This document shows positions 1 through 9,609 of a DNA stretch of 64,000 nt, one piece after another. Numbering within the stretch: position 1 is the first letter of the stretch; each line of letters starts with the position of its first letter. Below the pieces are notes generated by a model. The model made no database searches and was not told the origin of the DNA. It saw nothing but the letters and a program-made list of their open reading frames with translations. A program made the translations under genes and the position numbers. Source of the stretch: Methylovirgula sp. 4M-Z18 (lineage in GTDB: Bacteria; Pseudomonadota; Alphaproteobacteria; Rhizobiales; Beijerinckiaceae); assembly GCF_037890675.1 (NCBI RefSeq), contig NZ_CP149574.1:3820874-3884873 (forward strand), read 5' to 3'.

Positions 1-2
1 GC

Positions 3-647
3 ATTGCCCATGACGCGATCGAGAAGCGCTTCGGCGAACAGGTCTTGTCGTTCACCGATCCGGATGGAATGGCGCTTGCGCTTGTGGGCGTTGCTGGTGC
101 CGAGAACGAGCCGGGCTGGAGCAACGGCGACGTACCGGCCGAGCACGCGATCCGTGGCTTCCACGGCGTGACGTTGCTGCTCGAAGATGCCGCGAAGACC
201 GGCGCGATCCTGACCGACGTGTTTGGCCTGCAGGAGATTGCGCGCGAAGGCTCGGTCATTCGCTTCAAGACTCCGGGCGACGCGCTTGGCGGCATCGTCG
301 ACATCTACGAGGCCAAGGGCTTCCTGCGCGGGCGCCAGGGCCGCGGGTCGGTGCACCACATCGCCTTCCGCGCGGCGGATGACGCCGAACAGGCCGAAAT
401 GGCGCGCAAGCTCATCAATACCCATCGGATGCATCCGACGGAACAAAAGGACCGCAACTATTTCCGCTCGATCTACTTCCGTGAACCTGGCGGCGTCCTG
501 TTCGAGATCGCGACCGACGATCCGGGCTTTGCCGTCGACGAACCGGTGGCAACCTTGGGACAGGCGCTGAAGTTGCCGGCGTTCCTCGAGCCGCATCGCA
601 AGGAAATCGAGAAGGTTCTGCCTTCCTTAGGAGAAACGGTGTCATGA
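3..647 (+). CDS. VOC-family ring-cleaving dioxygenase (MhqO-like), 5' end outside window
   Basis: The reading frame is open from the first bases of the window, so the true start lies upstream and only the C-terminal part is present. What is visible is a vicinal-oxygen-chelate (glyoxalase/extradiol dioxygenase) fold: a first module ending in FTDPDGMALALVG, then a second module beginning HGVTLLLED with HHIAFRA and FEIATDDPGF, the His and Glu positions that bind the metal in this family. Proteins of this two-module type next to an MhqD-like hydrolase resemble the MhqO/MhqD pairs linked to hydroquinone and quinone handling. It overlaps the next gene by four bases (ATGA), so translation is probably coupled. 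The exact substrate cannot be read from the sequence. Confidence 0.85.
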   Translation: MAHDAIEKRFGEQVLSFTDPDGMALALVGVAGAENEPGWSNGDVPAEHAIRGFHGVTLLLEDAAKTGAILTDVFGLQEIAREGSVIRFKTPGDALGGIVDIYEAKGFLRGRQGRGSVHHIAFRAADDAEQAEMARKLINTHRMHPTEQKDRNYFRSIYFREPGGVLFEIATDDPGFAVDEPVATLGQALKLPAFLEPHRKEIEKVLPSLGETVS

Positions 648-1276
648 ACCAGGAAACCAATTTCGTCTACCGGTTCGAGGCTGGAAAAGAGAGCGGCGCG
701 CCGCCTCTTCTCCTGCTGCACGGCACCGGCGGGGACGAGAACGACCTGCTGGGTCTCGGCGCCAATGTGTCGCCGGGATCCGCGCTGCTTTCGCCGCGTG
801 GACGGGTGCTGGAACACGGCATGCCGCGCTTCTTCCGTCGTCTCGCCGAAGGCGTGTTCGACGAAGAGGATGTGCGGCGGCGGGCCAACGAACTGGCGGA
901 TTTCGTCGACGAGGCGCGGCAGCGTCACGGCCTCAACCGGCCTGTCGCGCTGGGCTATTCCAACGGGGCAAATATCGCGGCAGCCGTGATGCTGCTGCGC
1001 CCCGACACGCTTGCGGGCGCGATTCTGTTCCGCGCCATGGCACCGCTGTCCGATCCGCCGCACGCGAACCTTGCGGGGCGCCCGGTGCTCATCACCTCGG
1101 GCCGGGTCGATCCGATTGCGCCGCCGTCCAACGCGGCGGGACTGGCCGAAACGCTGCGCGAGGCCGGTGCCACGGTTACGCACGAGGTCTTGCCGGCGAG
1201 CCATCAGCTCACGCACACCGATCTCGACATCGCGCGCGACTGGATCCAAAAATTGTCCACGAGCGCATTCGCCTGA
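644..1276 (+). CDS. Alpha/beta hydrolase, phospholipase/carboxylesterase family (MhqD-like)
   Basis: A 210-residue serine hydrolase. The oxyanion region LLHGTGGDEND lies near residue 25, the nucleophile elbow GYSNGAN near residue 105, and the remaining triad residues fit the Asp in SGRVDPIAP and the His in LPASHQLT near the C-terminus. Length and motifs match the small carboxylesterase/phospholipase family that includes MhqD. No signal peptide is seen, so it should be cytoplasmic. It overlaps the preceding ring-cleaving dioxygenase by four bases, which supports a common role, for example hydrolysis of a ring-cleavage product or detoxification of quinone-type compounds; that role is inferred. 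Confidence 0.85.
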   Translation: MNQETNFVYRFEAGKESGAPPLLLLHGTGGDENDLLGLGANVSPGSALLSPRGRVLEHGMPRFFRRLAEGVFDEEDVRRRANELADFVDEARQRHGLNRPVALGYSNGANIAAAVMLLRPDTLAGAILFRAMAPLSDPPHANLAGRPVLITSGRVDPIAPPSNAAGLAETLREAGATVTHEVLPASHQLTHTDLDIARDWIQKLSTSAFA

Positions 1277-1291
1277 TCGAACCTTCGGACC

Positions 1292-1320
1292 GAGCGGTGC
1301 AGCTTATAACTGCACCGCTC
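1292..1320. terminator. Bidirectional hairpin between convergent genes
   Basis: An 11-bp perfect stem (GAGCGGTGCAG pairing with CTGCACCGCTC) around a seven-base loop sits between the hydrolase stop codon and the stop codon of the convergent RND transporter. There is no strong T-run on either side, so factor-independent termination is probable but not certain. Confidence 0.6.
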
Positions 1321-1349
1321 CATCGCTCTCAAGTGACAGCCACGATTGT

Positions 1350-4300
1350 TTAGGAAGAATGTTGATCGGGCGTCGAGGGGGTGGCCGTGGGGCCACCAAC
1401 CCCTTTCTTGACGCGTTCGCGCATTTGCTGAAAGACAACGTAAAGCATCGGAATAACGAAGATTCCGATGATCGACGCCGCCAGCATCCCACCAAACACA
1501 GGTGTACCGACGTCGCGGCGGCTCGCCGATCCCGCGCCGGCGGCGATGACGAGCGGCAGCAATCCGAGAATGAAGGCGAAGCTCGTCATCATCACCGGGC
1601 GGAAGCGGAGGCGTGCGCCGGCGATCGCCGCGTCATGAATGGACTTGCCATGGAGTCTTTGCTCGACCGCGAATTCCACGATGAGGATGCCGTTCTTGGC
1701 CGCAAGCGCGATCAGAACGACAAGTCCGATCTGTGAGTAGACGTCGAAACTGCGCCCCGTCAGCACAACGGCCACGATGCCGCCCAAAATGCCGACGCTC
1801 ACCGACAACAACACGGGAATGGGAATATTCCAGCTTTCATAAAGCGCGACGAGAAAGAGATAGGCGAACAGGAGCGCAAGCCCAAGAACGACCGTTGTAC
1901 CGCCGCTTGCCGCTTTTTCCTGCAATGCCGTTCCCGTCCATTCAAAACTATAGCCGGATGGAAGCGTCGTGCTTGAGATACGTTCCATCGCACCGAGGGC
2001 CTGACCGGAGCTGGAGCCAGGTTTGGCTGCGCCATTGATGATGGTGGATCGGTAGCCGTTGTAACGAATCAAGAGCTGCGGCCCCTGGACGAGTTTCGGC
2101 TGTGCAAGCGCGTGCATGGGCACCATCGCGCCTGCGGCGTTGCGGACGTATATATTCGATATCTGGTCGACCGATTTCCGGAACGGCGTGTCGGCCTGCA
2201 CGTTGACTTGCCAGACGCGGCCAAACGTATTGAACTCGTTCACGTAATAGCTGCCAAGCGTCGATTGCAAGGCACTGAAGATATCGGCGATCTTCACTCC
2301 CAGGACTTGCGCCTTGTCGCGATCGATATTGAGATAGACCTGCGGCGTATCCGCCGCGAACGTACTGAACACGCCGGCAAGTTCGGACTGTTGGTTGGCA
2401 GCCACCACCAAGCCCCGCATGGTCGAGGCAATATCGCTTGGAGGCTGACCTTGCAGACCCTCCATCACGTATTGGAAGCCGCCGGTGCTGCCAAGACCGA
2501 GGATCGGTGGCAGATTGAAGGGAAAGACGGTCGCCTGTTGAATGCTTGCCAATTGCGGCCGCAATTTTTGAATGATCGCCGCCGCGCTCTGCGATGGATC
2601 AGTGCGTTGCGCGTAGGGCTTTAGGCTGACGACAAAAAAGGCCTGGTTCGACGTGGCAAGGCCATCAATGAAATCATAGCCAACCACCGATACCACGCCA
2701 TCGACTCCCGGTATCGGACGGATAATATTCTCGACCTGCTCGACCACGGCCTGCGTGCGATTGACCGATGCGCCTTCCGGCAGCTTCATGGCGGCGAAAA
2801 ACGCGCCTTGATCTTCCTCAGGCAGAAAGCTCTGGGGTGTCTTGGTGAAGAGAAAGCCCGAGGCCGCGCCCACACCGATCACGAGAACAACACCGAGAAT
2901 CGCGACGCGTACCAGGCGAGTCACAATCCACGCGTAGCCGTCGCGCGTCCGGTCGATGACGCCCATCACGAGTTTCATCGGGCCGCGGCTGATCGTCCCG
3001 CGCTTGATGAGCACCGAACACAGCGCCGGACTGAGTGTCAGAGCATTGAGCGCCGAGATGAGCATCGACACCGAAACCGCAACAGCGAATTGCCGGAACA
3101 ATTGACCGCTGATACCTGGTATGAACGCAACCGGCACGAACACAGACAAAAGCACCAGCGTGATCGCGATGATCGGCGCGGTGATCTCTCCCATCGCCTT
3201 CTTTGTCGCCTCGGCGATTGTGAGATGCGGCTCCTCCTCCACCACCCGCTCGACATTCTCGATCACGACGATCGCATCGTCCACAACGATGCCGATGGCA
3301 AGCACGAGGGCCAGCAGCGAAACCGTATTGGCCGTGTAGCCGATCATAAACATCACGGCAAAGGTGCCAATGATCGAGACGGGTACGGCTACCAGCGGAA
3401 TGAGTGTCGTCCTGAGTTTACCCAGGAACAGAAACACCACGACGCCCACAAGCGCAAACGCCTCGCCGAGCGTGCGGATCACCTCATCGATCGTCGCCGT
3501 CACGAACACGGTCGTATCGAAGAAGACACCGTAGGTGAGATCGTCGGGAAAGCGTTTCGCGAGCGTATCCATCGCCTGCTTCACGGCCTTGGTGACCTCG
3601 ACCGCATTGGCGCCTGGCGACTGATAGATGCCGATCGCAGCCGTCGGTGCGCCGTTGAACCGCGTGTATCGATCCGATGACGCTGCGCCGATCTCGACCC
3701 GCGCCACGTCTTTGATCCGCACAACCGATCCGCCGGGATTCGTGCGCAGCACAATGTTCGCAAATTCCTCCGGCTTGGCGAGGCGTCCTTGCGTCTTGAT
3801 GGTCAGCTGAAGCTGCTGATCTTTCGAAACCGGCGCGGCGCCAACGCGCCCGAGCGCTGCCTGAACATTCTGCCCGTTGATCGCGTCAATGACATCGTTG
3901 GGCGTGAGGCTCAGCGCGGTGAGCCGATCGGGGTCCAGCCAAACCCGCAACGAATAGTCGAGCGGACCGAACAGGCTCGCCTGACCGACGCCTTTGATGC
4001 GCGACAACGTGTCGAGCACGTTGATCGTCGCATAATTGCTCAGGTAAAGGGAATCGTAGGTCCGATTCGGCGAATAAATCTGCAAGACTTGCAGCAAGGC
4101 CGCGGATTTCTTGCGGATCGTCAGGCCTTGCCGCGTGACCTCGGACGGCAGTTGCGGTTGCGCCAGGGCCGCGCGATTTTGCACATTGACCGTATTGATA
4201 TCAGGGTTGGTGCCGAGCGCGAAGGTGACGTTCAACGTATAGCTGCCGTCGGCGCCGCTGGTCGATTGATAATAAAGCGCGTTGTCGACCCCGTTGATCT

Positions 4301-4505
4301 GCTGCTCGATCGGTTGGGCGACCGTTGTCTCGACCGTCTCGGCATCGGCACCCGGGTAGGTTCCGGTCAGCGTCACCTGGGGCGGAACGATGTCGGGAAA
4401 TTGCGCCACGGGGATCGACGTGATCGCGATCAACCCCGCCAATGTGATGACGATCGAGATGACAAAGGCGAGCCGCGGGCGGTCGACGAAGATGGCTGAG
4501 ATCAT
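1350..4505 (-). CDS. RND multidrug efflux transporter, HAE1 family inner-membrane pump
   Basis: A 1051-residue AcrB/MexB-type pump, the usual length for the family. The N-terminus ([19 protein letters not shown]) gives transmembrane helix 1. The proton-relay aspartates appear in [17 protein letters not shown] in TM4 and the relay lysine in [14 protein letters not shown] in TM10. Two large periplasmic porter loops are present. It follows the adaptor gene with a gap of three bases, so the two form an operon. No outer-membrane channel gene is adjacent; it would have to use a TolC-like protein encoded elsewhere. The substrate cannot be told from sequence. Confidence 0.96.
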   Translation of the reverse strand: MISAIFVDRPRLAFVISIVITLAGLIAITSIPVAQFPDIVPPQVTLTGTYPGADAETVETTVAQPIEQQINGVDNALYYQSTSGADGSYTLNVTFALGTNPDINTVNVQNRAALAQPQLPSEVTRQGLTIRKKSAALLQVLQIYSPNRTYDSLYLSNYATINVLDTLSRIKGVGQASLFGPLDYSLRVWLDPDRLTALSLTPNDVIDAINGQNVQAALGRVGAAPVSKDQQLQLTIKTQGRLAKPEEFANIVLRTNPGGSVVRIKDVARVEIGAASSDRYTRFNGAPTAAIGIYQSPGANAVEVTKAVKQAMDTLAKRFPDDLTYGVFFDTTVFVTATIDEVIRTLGEAFALVGVVVFLFLGKLRTTLIPLVAVPVSIIGTFAVMFMIGYTANTVSLLALVLAIGIVVDDAIVVIENVERVVEEEPHLTIAEATKKAMGEITAPIIAITLVLLSVFVPVAFIPGISGQLFRQFAVAVSVSMLISALNALTLSPALCSVLIKRGTISRGPMKLVMGVIDRTRDGYAWIVTRLVRVAILGVVLVIGVGAASGFLFTKTPQSFLPEEDQGAFFAAMKLPEGASVNRTQAVVEQVENIIRPIPGVDGVVSVVGYDFIDGLATSNQAFFVVSLKPYAQRTDPSQSAAAIIQKLRPQLASIQQATVFPFNLPPILGLGSTGGFQYVMEGLQGQPPSDIASTMRGLVVAANQQSELAGVFSTFAADTPQVYLNIDRDKAQVLGVKIADIFSALQSTLGSYYVNEFNTFGRVWQVNVQADTPFRKSVDQISNIYVRNAAGAMVPMHALAQPKLVQGPQLLIRYNGYRSTIINGAAKPGSSSGQALGAMERISSTTLPSGYSFEWTGTALQEKAASGGTTVVLGLALLFAYLFLVALYESWNIPIPVLLSVSVGILGGIVAVVLTGRSFDVYSQIGLVVLIALAAKNGILIVEFAVEQRLHGKSIHDAAIAGARLRFRPVMMTSFAFILGLLPLVIAAGAGSASRRDVGTPVFGGMLAASIIGIFVIPMLYVVFQQMRERVKKGVGGPTATPSTPDQHSS

Positions 4506-4508
4506 CGC

Positions 4509-5633
4509 TCAGCCCCCGTTGCGCGCGGCGATGGGCGTTGCATCGACCTCTTGGCCGGGTCGAACCTTTTGCACGCCATCGACGATCACGGCCTCTCCTT
4601 GCTTCAATCCCGAATTCACGACCACATCCGGGCCGGTGGTCGCTCCCGTCGTGACGCGCCGTATTTCGACCTTGTGCTCACCATTGACGATCAAGACGTA
4701 GCTGCCGGCCTGATCGATCTGTACGGCCGCCTGGGCAACAACCAATCGCGGCTGCTGCTCCCGCTCCTTCACCTCAACCGTCACGAATGTTCCGTCGATC
4801 AATTGCCGGTCGGGGTTGGGCAGGGTCGCCCGCATCAGCACAGTATCGGTCTGCTGGTCGACCTGCGGGTCCGTATAGTTCCAGACGCCCGGATGGCTAT
4901 ATTCCTGCCCGTTCGAGAGACGAACCAAGACTTCGATCTTTATGAGCGAGCCGCTTTCCTGCTGGCGTGCGGCCCTTATGTTCGCGAGCTGGCTGACGCT
5001 GACGGGGAATTGAACGTAAATCGGATCCTGGCTCACGATCGTCGCCAAAACGCCGCTGACGGCGTTGACGAGGTTCCCCTTCGTCAAGGCCGTCAGCCCG
5101 ATCCGGCCGTCGATCGGCGCTCGGATGTCCGTATAGCCCAAATTTTCCTGAGCGATCGTCAGCGCGGCCTTGTTCTGCAGAACGCTTGCCTTGGCGCTGT
5201 CGAGACTAGCCTGGTTCGTATCGACCGTCGCTTGTGGGCCCGCTTGCGTTTTGACGAGTTGAACGCTGCGATCATATTGCAGTTGCGCGTTCACCTCCTG
5301 GGCCTGCGCCGCAGCGACATTGGCCGAGGCCTGATCCACGCTCGCCTGATATTGCGTCTTTTCGATTTGATAGAGCAGATCGCCGCTCTTCACGTCTTGC
5401 CCTTCCGTGAACAGGACGTTTTCGAGATAGCCTTCAACACGGGCCCGCAACTGCACCGTATTGATCGCCTTGATCCTGCCGACAAAATTGTAGGAATTCG
5501 AAACGCCCTTGGTCTCGACCGATTGAACGCCGACGGCGGCGAGTGCGGTCGGCGCGGCAGGCTTTTGCTCCTGATTGCAGGCCGTCAGCAGGCCCAAATT
5601 CGCAGCAAGTATTAAGGCGTACCATTGTCTCAT
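4509..5633 (-). CDS. RND efflux periplasmic adaptor (membrane fusion protein, lipoprotein)
   Basis: A 374-residue MexA/AcrA-type adaptor. The N-terminus is a lipoprotein signal with lipobox LLTAC, giving Cys19 as the probable lipidated residue. Next come the biotinyl-lipoyl half (VGRIKAINTVQLRARVEGYL), an alpha-helical hairpin rich in Ala and Gln (about residues 100-165), the returning lipoyl half (LGYTDIRAPIDGRIG) and the beta-barrel domain. It bridges the inner-membrane pump encoded directly downstream with an outer-membrane channel. It is the first gene of a two-gene operon; no regulator gene is adjacent. Confidence 0.95.
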   Translation of the reverse strand: MRQWYALILAANLGLLTACNQEQKPAAPTALAAVGVQSVETKGVSNSYNFVGRIKAINTVQLRARVEGYLENVLFTEGQDVKSGDLLYQIEKTQYQASVDQASANVAAAQAQEVNAQLQYDRSVQLVKTQAGPQATVDTNQASLDSAKASVLQNKAALTIAQENLGYTDIRAPIDGRIGLTALTKGNLVNAVSGVLATIVSQDPIYVQFPVSVSQLANIRAARQQESGSLIKIEVLVRLSNGQEYSHPGVWNYTDPQVDQQTDTVLMRATLPNPDRQLIDGTFVTVEVKEREQQPRLVVAQAAVQIDQAGSYVLIVNGEHKVEIRRVTTGATTGPDVVVNSGLKQGEAVIVDGVQKVRPGQEVDATPIAARNGG

Positions 5634-5856
5634 GGCGGCGTTACCCTCGGTGCTGAATGGCCGAATTCGTTACGATATGTGCTTTCCGGATTTTGTCAAA
5701 AGCCGATGGCTTGTGCTGGGCGGCAGGCGGGACCTCGTCATGTCCCCGAAAATCACGAGGCTCCGTATTCCTTATTCATCCAATACTGCCGGCAGATGAC
5801 GAAAGATCACGTCCGAACGGCGGGAGCTTTATCCATGCGAAGCCACACCCTTAGCT

Positions 5857-6324
5857 CTACGCCATTCGCGAGCCAAAACGCTTGAAACAGAGGACCCCGG
5901 CCACGATCGCTGCGACGAGCAGCGCGACTTGCGCGACAATGAAAGATGGCTCCGTTTGAGTCGGCGCCAGGTCATGGAGAAACCCAATTTTCTGGAATGA
6001 TTGCACCACCGCGACGAAAGCGTTCAAGTAGAGCGCGGCAAGCGCCGTGCAGACATAAATGCGCCGCCAAACACCGGCGAGGCCAAGGACGTAGAGCGCC
6101 ACGCACGCAAATGCGAGAAGAACAAGCGACAAAAGACCAACGACGCGAGGAGGGTCAAAATCGAATGGGGGGATGAAGAAGCCCGTCACACTCGTCAGAA
6201 TCGTCGTCACGAGAAACAATCCCGTCCATCCGCTCGACCGCCCATCGCTGAGCCATCCGTATAAAACGACAAACCCCGAGACGAGTCCGATCAGGCTCAG
6301 GATAACGTGAATCTGCACCATCAT
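5857..6324 (-). CDS. Small integral membrane protein of unknown function
   Basis: A 155-residue hydrophobic protein with about five predicted membrane segments (near residues 6-26, 36-53, 62-82, 88-110 and 128-148). A short motif TGFFIPPFDFDPPR sits between the second and third segments. I do not recognise a characterised family, although the size and pattern resemble small DUF-type membrane proteins common in Hyphomicrobiales. It stands alone, upstream of the efflux operon on the same strand with a gap of about 220 bases, and divergent from the peroxiredoxin-like gene. Codon use looks native. Confidence 0.7.
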   Translation of the reverse strand: MMVQIHVILSLIGLVSGFVVLYGWLSDGRSSGWTGLFLVTTILTSVTGFFIPPFDFDPPRVVGLLSLVLLAFACVALYVLGLAGVWRRIYVCTALAALYLNAFVAVVQSFQKIGFLHDLAPTQTEPSFIVAQVALLVAAIVAGVLCFKRFGSRMA

Positions 6325-6706
6325 GCGCCCCCCATTCGATGCCGCACCACAACGCCTCGGCGGCGCTGTTCCACGACAATGCCGCCTTATCTATCTGCTG
6401 TTCGCGAGCCTCAGATCAACCCTTGACGAAGGCTCAAAGGTTCACGCCGGAGATGCCGGCGTGGAACGTAGTGAGGCCCCGAAGATAGCCAGGGTCAGTT
6501 TTCTGTCCACCAGTGTTGAGCAGTTTGATGGCGAAGTGTGCTGTCGTCAATCGGGACGATACGATCATCCTCGCCGTGCCGGTGAGGATCGCTATCGCCG
6601 ACCTCATTCCCGGCGGGAATGAATGCTAGTCCGGCGCCGCCGCTACCGGACAACGCGCGCGCGCGGCACTTTCATCTCATCGACGCACACCACCCAGGAG
6701 ATGAAA
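6325..6706. other. Divergent intergenic region with two small hairpins
   Basis: No gene is supported here. Two palindromes are visible: an 8-bp stem CACGCCGG/CCGGCGTG with a five-base loop at 6443-6463, and TCATTCCC/GGGAATGA with a three-base loop at 6604-6622. The second lies about 85 bases upstream of the peroxiredoxin-like start and could be regulatory. Confidence 0.4.
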
Positions 6707-7381
6707 ATGTCGCTGCAAGCCAAACTCGATGCGTTCAAAGCCGACTTCGAGGCCGGCAAGCCGCCCTACAACGTGCCCCGGTCCGTCGTCGAAACGATGC
6801 ACCGCGCAACGGCCGACCTCGAAGCCTCGGGCGCCGCCAAGCGCGCCCTCAAGGTTGGAGACAAAGCCCCCGCCTTCACCCTCAAGGACTCCGAGGGCAA
6901 TGACGTATCCTCCGTCGACCTGCTCAAGCACGGACCGCTGATCGTGAGCTTCTATCGCGGCGTCTGGTGCCCCTATTGCAATATGGACCTCAAGGCCCTG
7001 CAGGAGGCGCTGTCGGAATTTGAGCGGCGCGGCGCCAATCTGGTGGCGATCTCGCCGCAGACGGCGCCGAACAGCCGGAAGTCGCAGCGGCAAAATGGGC
7101 TGACTTTTCCCATTCTCTCGGACCCGCACAATGACGTCGCGGCGGCCTTCGGCTTGCGGTTCGAGCTTCAGGACTATCTGGTCGATCTCTACAAGAGCCT
7201 GAAAAATGACCTGACGAGCTTCAACGGCGACTCGAGCTGGACCCTGCCGATGCCGGCCCGTTACGTGATCGCGCCCAACGGCACGATCCTCTATGCCGAC
7301 GTCAACCCGGACTATACGATCCGGCCCGAGCCTGAAGACGTGCTGCCCGCGCTCGACAAGGCTGCGACCGTGACCGCTTAA
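6707..7381 (+). CDS. Peroxiredoxin-like protein, AhpC/TSA family
   Basis: A 224-residue thioredoxin-fold protein. After a helical N-terminal extension (residues 1-55) comes VGDKAPAFTLKDSEGN, typical of AhpC/TSA peroxiredoxins, followed by the active-site loop FYRGVWCPYCNMDL with two cysteines in a CxxC arrangement. The second of two close ATG codons was chosen because AGGAG lies six bases before it but directly abuts the first. It likely reduces peroxides or acts as a thiol oxidoreductase in the cytoplasm. It converges on a LysR regulator, but nothing in the sequence proves that regulator controls it. Confidence 0.88.
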   Translation: MSLQAKLDAFKADFEAGKPPYNVPRSVVETMHRATADLEASGAAKRALKVGDKAPAFTLKDSEGNDVSSVDLLKHGPLIVSFYRGVWCPYCNMDLKALQEALSEFERRGANLVAISPQTAPNSRKSQRQNGLTFPILSDPHNDVAAAFGLRFELQDYLVDLYKSLKNDLTSFNGDSSWTLPMPARYVIAPNGTILYADVNPDYTIRPEPEDVLPALDKAATVTA

Positions 7382-7389
7382 CCGACCCC

Positions 7390-7423
7390 GGGGCCGCGCC
7401 CGTTCGTTCAGGGGTGCGGCCCC
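7390..7423. terminator. Hairpin between peroxiredoxin-like gene and LysR gene
   Basis: GGGGCCGCGCCC pairs with GGGTGCGGCCCC through a single G-T wobble, loop about nine bases. It lies just after the peroxiredoxin stop codon and overlaps the last codons of the convergent LysR gene. There is no T-run. Confidence 0.55.
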
Positions 7424-8304
7424 CGATGCAAGACTTCATCGACAAAGCCAACGAAGGTACGAGCCTTCGTGGTCGCGGTACGCCCGGCGGGAAAGACGGC
7501 CCACAAATCGATGCTCGGCAGATGCCAATCGTCGAGCACCGTTCGGACCGTTCCGGCGGCGATCTCAGGCGCGAACATCCACTCGGATCCAATCGCAAGG
7601 CCCGCATCCGCCAGGACAGCGGCGCGGACCCCTTCGGCTGCGGTCACGTGCAACCGACCGCGGACCGTCACCGCGACCTCCGCCCCATCGCGCCGAAAGG
7701 TCCAAAGGGCACCGCCGCCGCCCTGCGTGTAAATGATGACCTCATGGGCAATCAGGTCCTCCGGAGCATTCGGCGTTCCGAACTTTTCGAAATAGGCGGC
7801 GGTGCCGAGCACCACCCGTCGCCCCGTCAGGATGCGCCGCGCGGTTAGCGCTGAGTCCGGAAGCTCCCCCATGCGCAGAGCGACATCGATACCCTCCTGA
7901 ACGAGATCGATATTCCGATCGTCGAGAACGACCTCCATGTCGAGGCCAGGATGCCGCGCGAGAAATTCGGGAAGATGCGGCATCACGTGGATGCGCGCGA
8001 AGGTCACGGCCGCGCAAACCCGCAGCTTGCCGATCGGCCCCGCGCCGGCGCCGCGCGCGCTCAACTCCGCCTCGTCCGCCTCTTCGATCGACCGCCGGGC
8101 CCGTTCATAAAAGCTCAGGCCCGCTTCCGTCGTTGTCAGCCCCCGCGTCGAGCGGACGAGCAGCGTCACCCCAAGCCAGGCCTCGAGCTGCGCGATGGAC
8201 TTTGAGACGGCGGGCTGCCCGACGTTCAGGCGGCGTGCCGCAGCCGAGAAGGATCCCGTCTCAACGACCAGCACGAAGGCCTCCATCGCCGCCATTCTGT
8301 CCAT
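7408..8304 (-). CDS. LysR-family transcriptional regulator
   Basis: A 298-residue LysR protein. The winged-helix domain is at residues 1-60 (AMEAFVLVVETGSFSAAARRL, then VGQPAVSKSIAQLE), followed by the linker helix and the substrate-binding domain ending near TFVGFVDEVLH. The start was set at the ATG six bases behind GGGAG; a neighbouring ATG two codons earlier directly abuts that site. The general type is close to the proteobacterial regulators of redox or aromatic-response genes. It converges on the peroxiredoxin-like gene and shares a terminator hairpin. Target and effector are unknown. Confidence 0.93.
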   Translation of the reverse strand: MDRMAAMEAFVLVVETGSFSAAARRLNVGQPAVSKSIAQLEAWLGVTLLVRSTRGLTTTEAGLSFYERARRSIEEADEAELSARGAGAGPIGKLRVCAAVTFARIHVMPHLPEFLARHPGLDMEVVLDDRNIDLVQEGIDVALRMGELPDSALTARRILTGRRVVLGTAAYFEKFGTPNAPEDLIAHEVIIYTQGGGGALWTFRRDGAEVAVTVRGRLHVTAAEGVRAAVLADAGLAIGSEWMFAPEIAAGTVRTVLDDWHLPSIDLWAVFPAGRTATTKARTFVGFVDEVLHRGPHP

Positions 8305-8503
8305 GCCCATCTCCCGCAGGAATGACCCCTCCCACCCCACGCATGCTGCCACATCGCTCGGGGAATAGCCATTCACGCGGCTGGCCTGGCACTCCGGAGG
8401 ACAAGCGCTCCGCAAAAGGAGGTCTGTACGAACCGCGGTCAATTATTTATATTTTGGCAAAAGCAATGATCTCGGTATTATCCGAGCCGTTTTGGGAGAA
8501 GCG

Positions 8504-9463
8504 ATGAACACACCCGTTCGTCGACACCAGGATCTTGTGCAAGCCGCGATCACGTCGCATGGCGCGGCGCGCTCTGCCCTCGTCGCCTCCTGGCAAAGAT
8601 CCGTCGATCTGCATCATCTCGATCCGGCGGCACGGACCTTGCCGAAGCGGCTGAGCGACGCGGAACTCAATGCCGCGCGGCAAGCCATCGAACCCTTGGT
8701 CGGCGCGGCGCGGGAGACCCTCGATCGGCTCTATCTGGCGGTCGGCGGCGTCGGCTGCTGTGTGCTTCTGGCCGATCGCGGCGGCATTCCGGTGGAGCGG
8801 CGTGGCGCCCCTGTCGACGACGAGACGTTCCGGAACTGGGGCCTGTGGACCGGCTCGGTCTGGAGCGAGGACGCAGAAGGCACCAACGGCATTGGCACCT
8901 GCCTCGTCGAAGAGCGTTTGCTGACGATCCATCGAGACCAGCATTTCTTCACACGCAACACGGCCCTCTCGTGTACCACCGCGCCGATCTACGATCACCA
9001 GGGCCGGCTCGCCGCGGCACTCGACGTATCCTCCTGCCGAGCCGATCTGACGGAGGGCTTTGCCAACCTGATCGCCACGGCCGTGGCAGACGCGGCGCGC
9101 CGCATCGAGGCAGAGAATTTCCGTCTCGCCTTCTCGAAAGCGCGCATCCTGATGGCGCCCAAGGCGGACCGGGCCGCCACGGCGCTGATCGCGGTGAACA
9201 GTGACGACATGGTCGTCGGGGCGACGCGCGCCGCCCGTGCGGCGCTCAATCTCTCGCCTGAGACGCTGGCAGCGGGCATCGCGGCGGCTGATTTGTTCGA
9301 TGAATCCAGCCGCACAGATCTCCTGCAAGCCGAACGCGCCGCCCTGCAGCGTGCGCTCGCCCAAGCCGGCGGCAATGTTTCCGCTGCGGCGCAACGCCTC
9401 GGCATTTCCCGTGCCACCTTGCATCGCAAGCTCAACCGCTCGGGCGTCAAGCGCATTCACTGA
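8504..9463 (+). CDS. AcoR-like regulator: GAF sensor plus Fis-type HTH, no AAA+ domain
   Basis: A 319-residue protein. The N-terminal half matches the GAF sensor of AcoR-type activators, including [18 protein letters not shown] and [18 protein letters not shown] (about residues 110-190). The C-terminus is a Fis-type helix-turn-helix: [22 protein letters not shown] followed by [10 protein letters not shown]. The sigma-54-interacting AAA+ domain with GAFTGA and Walker motifs that normally lies between them is absent; only about 70 residues join the two parts. It can therefore bind DNA and sense a ligand but should not drive sigma-54 open-complex formation. It precedes an aldehyde dehydrogenase and a DUF779 gene, which are its likely targets, and a 20-bp dyad lies between it and the dehydrogenase. 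Confidence 0.88.
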   Translation: MNTPVRRHQDLVQAAITSHGAARSALVASWQRSVDLHHLDPAARTLPKRLSDAELNAARQAIEPLVGAARETLDRLYLAVGGVGCCVLLADRGGIPVERRGAPVDDETFRNWGLWTGSVWSEDAEGTNGIGTCLVEERLLTIHRDQHFFTRNTALSCTTAPIYDHQGRLAAALDVSSCRADLTEGFANLIATAVADAARRIEAENFRLAFSKARILMAPKADRAATALIAVNSDDMVVGATRAARAALNLSPETLAAGIAAADLFDESSRTDLLQAERAALQRALAQAGGNVSAAAQRLGISRATLHRKLNRSGVKRIH

Positions 9464-9480
9464 CCATATCGACGGCCGAT

Positions 9481-9500
9481 GTGTCGCACATCTGCGACAC
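9481..9500. promoter_or_regulatory. Perfect 20-bp dyad, candidate site for the GAF-Fis regulator
   Basis: GTGTCGCA and TGCGACAC face each other across four bases, a perfect inverted repeat, 110 bases upstream of the aldehyde dehydrogenase start and 18 bases after the regulator's stop codon. Fis-type HTH activators bind dyads of this size. Assignment to the adjacent regulator is inferred from position. Confidence 0.65.
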
Positions 9501-9609
9501 TTCCGGCCTCCTGGATATCTCGCCCCCCTGGCCGGTTTCCGGCATGCAAGCCATCCTCTTTGCCAACAGCGCCACCATTTCGCGGCGTCGTTACATGGGA
9601 GGAAATGGC

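Noticed and set aside
9521-9550. Possible sigma-54 promoter (TGGCCGG... GC) before the aldehyde dehydrogenase
   Set aside because: The -12 element is poor, and the adjacent regulator lacks the AAA+ domain needed for sigma-54 activation.
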